DNA of 64,000 nucleotides, taken from positions 434,001-498,000 of the forward strand of contig JABRWF010000008.1 in assembly GCA_018343915.1 (NCBI GenBank). The letters run 5' to 3'. The position numbers and the translations under genes are program-made. Of this stretch, positions 58,909 through 64,000 are shown one piece after another. This DNA is from Agroathelia rolfsii. Lineage: Eukaryota; Basidiomycota; Agaricomycetes; Amylocorticiales; Amylocorticiaceae. The notes beneath the pieces are model-generated. The model had not been told where the DNA came from. It did not search any database and saw nothing but the letters and a program-made list of their open reading frames with translations. Each line of letters opens with the position of its first letter. The stretch's first letter is position 1.

Positions 58909-59505
58909 CTAGGAAGCGGGAGCGCCACGACCAACACCACTGAACTTGGGCCTGAACTCTCCAGGGGCACCCTCCTCCTTCTTGCTGCGGTACTCGTCCC
59001 TGTCGCCGCGGGGTGCACGGTAAGCACCTTCGCCACCACCCGGACGCACCTGTGCTGGACGAGGTGGGCGCGCAGCCTTTTTGTGAGTGGCAGGAACGAT
59101 CTCGGCGGGAAGGTGGAGCCTGCGGCGTGGGTTGGTGTGTAAGTATGGATGAATCTCAGGTGTGTGCAAGCCGAAAAATGTTGACGTTGGGAGATCAAAT
59201 CACAGACGCACCATTCGCGAAGATAATCAACGCCCTCGGGTGTGAGGACGTAGTAGTACCATTGCCACGAGAATTGGGTCTTCACGTAGCCCTTGGAGGT
59301 AAGACTTTGGAGGGCCTTGATAACGTGCAAGTTGGGCACATCGAGTTCCTCGTGTTTCGGCGCATTGTAGTCCTTCTTAGCAACTAATACGCCCTCTATA
59401 CACCAGAGTAGGCATGAATATGTGATAAGAAGATATTGATCATGTCGACAGACCCTTGAAGAGGTTCTCGTAGATGATGCGCCTGTTCTCTTTAGGAATG
59501 ATCAT
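58909..59505 (-). CDS. RPS10: 40S ribosomal protein eS10
   Basis: Structural protein of the small ribosomal subunit at the head, near the mRNA entry side. Three exons, 59505-59454, 59395-59212 and 59119-58909, give 148 residues. It starts [20 protein letters not shown] and continues [54 protein letters not shown], then [20 protein letters not shown] and a Gly/Arg-rich tail ending GAPAS. Length and all core motifs match the family. The intron 59211-59120 removes a stretch that could otherwise be read from an internal frame. The gene is divergent from the ASA1 gene, with 641 bases between starts. Confidence 0.96.
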
Positions 59506-60146
59506 GCTGGGCGAGTGTATTTATGAATGGGTAGCTTCAAGATCGATAGCATTATATAGTCAATCATCCGAGTCGATATTACGACAGTGCTTTATAACAG
59601 AGGGACATACTGCGAACGATTATCGCACTGGATCCCTAGAGAATGAGCTTGTATTAGCAAAGGTCATCTGAGATGAGCGTTATCCATCCATCCTCTTCCG
59701 CCCACCAAAACCCTTGCAACCGGGCATTCTTGGGACGCCAGAGAGACACAGGACGGTCTGGAGACACTCACAGAGAGCGTGAGTAGGCCTACGGGCGAGT
59801 CTTGAGGAGGCGTGCGAGAGTGGACGAGCAATCCTTCCAGTCGGTATCGCCAGAAAAGGAAACTGCCCCCGGAGTACTCTGATTATGTAATCTCACTAAC
59901 ATAGGTGCCAGTTTTCCCTCTCTGTTGACCTTCTGCCTTTGTATATTTATATTTCATGGTATATCACGGATATTCCCTCTTCACTGCCGCAGTGGGATTT
60001 GTGTCGAGTGACTGTAGCACCGAAGTCATATTTATTATCTATACGGTTGCACTCTGGTTAAGAATCCTTGCTTCCGATCGACGCTACCCGTCATCCTCGT
60101 CCCTACAAGCGTGGCTTCACTAGCGGTTGCAACGAGCATCAACACT
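59506..60146. promoter_or_regulatory. Divergent promoter region, RPS10 / ASA1
   Basis: 641 bases between divergent starts. No TATA box is evident near either start, as usual for housekeeping genes. No other element was recognised. Confidence 0.35.
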
Positions 60147-61619
60147 ATGTCTATTCCTCCACCAACACCTTCTCACATACTTAGATCGCATACATCCTCT
60201 ATCAGCGCACTTTACATCTCGGAAGATAATGAAAGGATATACTCAGGCGATTCTTCTGGTTTGGTAAACATTACCTCTGCACGAACCCTGAGAGCCATTT
60301 CGTCTTGGAAAGCACACTCTGATGGTATTTTGGGTGTGCAAGAATCCGAGGACCTGATTGTCACGTCTGTCTTCGCTCCCCTTTTCTCATAGAAAATCGG
60401 TCTCGAGCATAGCACTCCTGTAGACATGGAAGAGATAATAAATTACACTTTTGGCGACGACCCCAAGATGGCGCTGTGGCAGATATCGGTAGCTCCGTTG
60501 CAACCCCTGGAATGCCAACACCATCTTTGGTGTTTTCAATGGATGTGAACGCGCTGAATTACTGTCGATTCTCTCTTATGCCCCTCGAGGCCAGAGAGGA
60601 TAGTTCAGATCAAATGCTCATCGCTCTTCCAAATCTCATTGACTCAGCTGTGGTATATGACGAACCTTCATATGCTCGCCACTTCATTGGCGTCTTGACA
60701 TGATCTATAACAGGTAGATATTTGGTCGCTTCCATCTCAACAGCGGCTACATGCGGCTATTGGCACTAGAGCTGGGAAAGCTCACGAGCTTTCAATAGAC
60801 GGTCGAGGGGGACCAGATGCTACGGGTAAATGCCTTGAGAAAACCATTCAACGCATGATATTCAATGATGGGTTTTCTGTAGGCATTCTCATGTCACTTC
60901 ACCTCTTTACGTTCCAATCGGTTTTACACCTTCTCTGTGCATTCGAAAACGGCTCAGTGGCTCTGCGACGACTTGCGCAATCCGAGAAGCGCATTACTAT
61001 TGAAGGCAAAGGCTGGGAAACAGTTTGGTCGACGAAATTGCATGTTGAAACGGTCATGGCCATGGCGGTTTCGAGAGATAAGACGTTTGCATTGAGCGTC
61101 TCGGCTGACAATCTGATCGGGCATTATTCATTGCCTGTAAGCGACATCATCGTATGGGATTGTTGTGCGCGTTCAAAACATGTACACATCTTAGGCTTCA
61201 CCAACATTGGTCGACGTCGATTACGGGGTTTCGCATAAAACAAAACATGCTGGGAACAGCGCCATTGCAATACATGATAATGGAAGAGTATGTGCAACTG
61301 GGTGCTGGGATGGAAAGTGAGATAAGACGTGTGTCCTTGTTGAAACATCTAATATTGATAGACGCCTCTATCCAGGATCAGGCTTTACTCTACTCGAACC
61401 TTCAAACCCCTAGGTACACTTGTTTATCACAAGGAAAGCATACAGGTCCTTGCATTTTCTCATAGGGATTGTAATCTTCCGTCTCCCCAACCCTTCGACG
61501 AGGATTCGGAAGATGAGGATACGGGGATGGATCGGGAGAGGCGGGCGCGTTGGATGATTGCAGGTAGCAAGGATGGTCGGGTGACCATATGGACACTAAT
61601 GGATTTCAACAAGAATTAG
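60147..61619 (+). CDS. ASA1: ASTRA-associated protein 1, WD40 repeat protein
   Basis: Part of the ASTRA complex, which helps assemble PIKK kinases with Tel2-Tti1-Tti2 (family knowledge). Six exons, 60147-60364, 60424-60652, 60714-60825, 60883-61136, 61195-61316 and 61376-61619, give 392 residues. WD40 blades are visible: PSHILRSHTSSISALYISED, DERIYSG-like NERIYSGDSSGLVNI, IVTHGRDNKLHFW, MDVNALNYCRFSL, VDIWSLPSQQRLHAAIG, LLCAFENGSVAL, VMAMAVSRDKTFALSVSADN, NSAIAIHDNGRVCATGCWDGK, TFKPLGTLVYHKESIQVLAF and MIAGSKDGRVTIWTL. The acidic insert DEDSEDEDTG is typical of the last blades. The acceptor of exon 6 was chosen to restore GKIRLYSTRTF. Length fits the family. Confidence 0.93.
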
Positions 61620-61882
61620 GAAAACAAAATCTGTAGTCATTATTTATTCAATTACCTTTTCTTTCTCTCTTTCTATCTTGAGGAGAGTGTGACGGGTGCC
61701 GGTGCAATCCGCTGCAGCTGATTTGGACACGCAGGCCAGCCGGGAGCAGCTTCCACTACTTCCGCTACTAGTACTACGACACAGCTACACCTCCATAGGA
61801 ATTACAAAACAAAACTCCTTTTATTTATATGCTCGCACAGTTATACGAGGTTTAAACTCTTTAACCATCCTCCCTGACACTC

Positions 61883-63489
61883 ATGGTCGCCCGCTATTCC
61901 CGATTACCCCTCTCACGCGATGAGGAACTCGACGCAGCATTCGAGTCTGATCATGAAGAGGATATCGAAGAAACTGAGCACCAAGCCTCGTCTAGCACAC
62001 CGCTCCTTACCACCTCTGCCGAGAGCAGTTCGCAACACCCTCTTTCAGCTACAATCCATCATGCCACCTCTGCAGGATTTCAGGAGTCTGTATATGACTT
62101 TGAGCGTGATTATGATTACGCTATCCCGCCCCCTGGATCCCCACCTCGTCCCACCTCTCAGGCACTACCTAACAACTACGGCAACACGAATGGCGTCGTG
62201 TCAACGTCGCCTGTGCGCACAACGTTCCCAAGGCGGCAATCGAGATGGATGTGGTTGACAAGACCTGCACTCTTCCGCCGAGCCATGGGCGCTATTCTGC
62301 CTACGCATTATAGTCAGCTCCCAAACCAAGATGATGAAATTGATGAGCAGACTAGGAATAGGAGGATAGTGGGAGGCGGCATGGAGAATGATGGTGTTTT
62401 CGCAAATGTTACCGCAAAACCCATCGGGAGCAGAGGTAGAACCGTAACTGGAGACGATGGTAGCATATACGTCGTCCCAGAGGAAACTCAGAGTGAGGCA
62501 CCTCCGGTAAGTAATACATATACATTCCTTGACAACGACCCTTTGACATTCCAATATTGACTCTCTGTCACCCAGTCTTACAGTTCTGCCCAGGCGGATG
62601 CCGTCCCTCCTTACTGGGACACAACCGTACACGCCCCAGGTCTAGATCCCTCTGATATCATCATTGACGACTTACCCGCTGGATCGCTATTTGTCTTTGG
62701 CGTCAACATATTCATGTCCTTCTTCTTCCAATTCATTGGATTCCTCCTCACGTACCTGTTGCACACATCACATGCCGGTAAATACGGCTCCCGTGCTGGC
62801 TTGGGTCTTACACTGGTCCAATACGGATTCTACTCGCGCCGAGTGGGCAACGGAACCCTATTGGATGATGAAAATCTTGGTGAGTCGGGGACCGGACAAG
62901 AGGTTCTTTGGGGATTTGGGGCTGGGAACGGTGCCGCATCAATGGCCGATAAGGACACACTTCTCTCTACATCACCGACAGTTATGCCCACAAACACCAC
63001 CACGGATATCTTGCTACCCGAAGATGGATTTGATTCCAGGGACTGGGTCTCATTCTTTCTCATGACTATTGGTATGTTCACATTTCATAGGTCTTTGTGT
63101 TCTCCCATAGGGACTACCATTCTAAATCTTTCCCATTGCAAGGATGGTTCATGCTCCTCTCTTCCCTGCTCGGCTTCTTCCGTGTTAAAAGGTGGGAGAA
63201 GTCAATACGGGCAGCACGTGCTCCAGTATCACCGTCAGGCGAAGCTACTGGCTGGCAAGGGCGAATATCAGGTGTCCACAGGAACATCAGTAGCCTTCTG
63301 TCCAGGCGTACTGGCGGTGGTGATACTCTGCAGCCAACCCCAGAACAGCCCACTTCTACTCAGATGCCTCTAGAACATGGAAGACGCATGGTCGATGCCC
63401 AAGGTCGTGAAATCGTCATCCCTAGTCCTACAACTCTGGAAGACGCTAGGTTAACTAGAGAACTGCGTATTGCAGGAGTGGTTCTCTAG
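61883..63489 (+). CDS. BSD2: Rsp5 adaptor / metal homeostasis protein BSD2 (NDFIP family)
   Basis: Membrane adaptor that brings the ubiquitin ligase Rsp5 to transporters and misfolded membrane proteins; in yeast it controls Smf metal transporters. Three exons, 61883-62506, 62576-63071 and 63143-63489, give 488 residues. The N-terminus is acidic and cytosolic. The sequence APPSYSS, a PPxY Rsp5-binding motif, is created across the exon 1/2 junction, and VPPYWDT follows close by. The family core is DLPAGSLFVFGVNIFMSFFFQFIGFLLTYLL, TSHAGKYGSRAGLGLTLVQYG, then a second hydrophobic helix (WVSFFLMTIGWFMLLSSLLGFF). The C-terminal tail is polar. The first TM motif (DLP-x-G-x-x-F) is diagnostic. The start is the first Met in frame. 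Confidence 0.9.
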
Positions 63490-63900
63490 TGAGAACGTAA
63501 ACTACGACCTTTTTTTTTTTTTTTTTTTTAAAAAAATAAAATAAAATAAAATAAATACTTATGTTGACGGTATCTTGAGTAAAGCTTAGCAGGCTTGGGC
63601 ATTTTTTGATTCTGATTTCTTCAGAGAACGGACAATTAACTACGCTTCATCTTCCCTTCTTTTTCTTTTCTTTCTTCTACGGTGACTAAAAGATATCTAT
63701 TTGTCGCTTCTACTTTCTTGTACAATATAATAATAACGAAAACACATACATGCTACTGCTACACAGACTACTACGAACAAAGGCTTTGCTTTTATCTTAT
63801 CTCGAATGGGAGGCCGTGTGGTTTGTGTGCAGATTTGCACCGTCTATGACAGCAGAATAGAAGGTCATGATGGATTGGCGAAGACTTTAGAAGGGACAAG
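63490..63900. other. Intergenic between convergent genes
   Basis: Begins with a run of about 19 T (63511-63529) and an (AAAAT)n stretch (to about 63555), in the likely 3' UTR of BSD2. No gene seen. Confidence 0.45.
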
Positions 63901-64000
63901 TTACAGATATGAGCAAATGACAATGGACACATAACGATGGCGGACAGACCTAAGCTGTTCGCAATAATATTCCCTGATCTTCTTGTAATGCTCCAGGCGT
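63901..64000 (-). CDS. C-terminal end of an unidentified gene, cut by window edge
   Basis: An open minus-strand frame of 32 residues enters from the right and ends at TAA (63903-63901). It reads RLEHYKKIREYYCEQLR, a helical, charged stretch, then VRHRYVSIVICSYL. The helical first half looks coding. The last residues could be read-through of an intron (GTCTGT donor after CAGCTTAG), in which case the true end lies elsewhere. Product unknown. Confidence 0.3.
   Translation of the reverse strand, partial: RLEHYKKIREYYCEQLRSVRHRYVSIVICSYL

Noticed and set aside
1..64000. CRISPR arrays, rRNA genes, prokaryotic operons
   Set aside because: No regularly spaced repeats, no rRNA motifs, and intron-rich eukaryotic genes throughout.

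Overview
The window is nuclear DNA of a filamentous basidiomycete, most likely a mushroom-forming Agaricomycete. The evidence is dense genes cut by many short introns (about 100 introns, mostly 45-70 bases, in 22 intron-containing gene models), tiny exons, closely spaced genes on both strands, and protein families typical of the group: a fungal-luciferase-like protein, small secreted proteins, a TSNAP-repeat membrane protein, and a basidiomycete gag-like zinc-knuckle protein. All gene models were made by hand from splice-site phase and family resemblance. No alignment or search was run.

Layout. 1-5.0 kb: three minus-strand genes: an unrecognised partial gene, a Ser/Pro/Ala-rich protein whose start codon is probably split by an intron, and a PLP homeostasis protein. 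5.6-6.7 kb: a membrane-anchored SH3 protein. 6.7-9.0 kb: gene-poor, with a MITE-like pair of inverted repeats. 9.0-10.3 kb: an NAD-dependent epimerase. 12.6-15.7 kb: a CaMKK/Sak1-type protein kinase. 16.5-21.7 kb: a UPF0014 (ALS3/STAR2-like) transporter, convergent with a 20-exon HAK/KUP potassium transporter. 22.5-24.1 kb: a TSNAP-repeat membrane protein. 24.5-29.6 kb: ORC1 and ALG12, divergent from a 264-base spacer. 30.5-32.6 kb: two convergent small secreted protein genes. 34.3-39.2 kb: a PMC1-type Ca2+-ATPase, followed by about 3.9 kb of gene-poor DNA. 43.1-46.7 kb: an alpha/beta hydrolase and a two-domain dual-specificity phosphatase whose second domain looks dead. 47.4-48.3 kb: a homologue of the fungal bioluminescence luciferase, followed at once by a large inverted repeat. 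50.5-51.8 kb: a 2-oxoglutarate/Fe(II) oxygenase. 52.7-56.1 kb: an intact gag-like zinc-knuckle gene and a decayed tandem paralogue. 56.9-63.5 kb: a fucosyltransferase-like type II membrane protein, ribosomal protein eS10, the ASTRA WD40 protein ASA1, and the Rsp5 adaptor BSD2. The window ends inside another minus-strand gene.

The genes do not form one pathway. Most are housekeeping genes. A loose theme is ion and metal handling (UPF0014, HAK, PMC1, BSD2), but nothing shows they are co-regulated. The most notable items are the luciferase homologue beside a palindromic element, the gag-like gene pair, the phosphatase with a degenerate second domain, and five GC-AG introns out of about 100.
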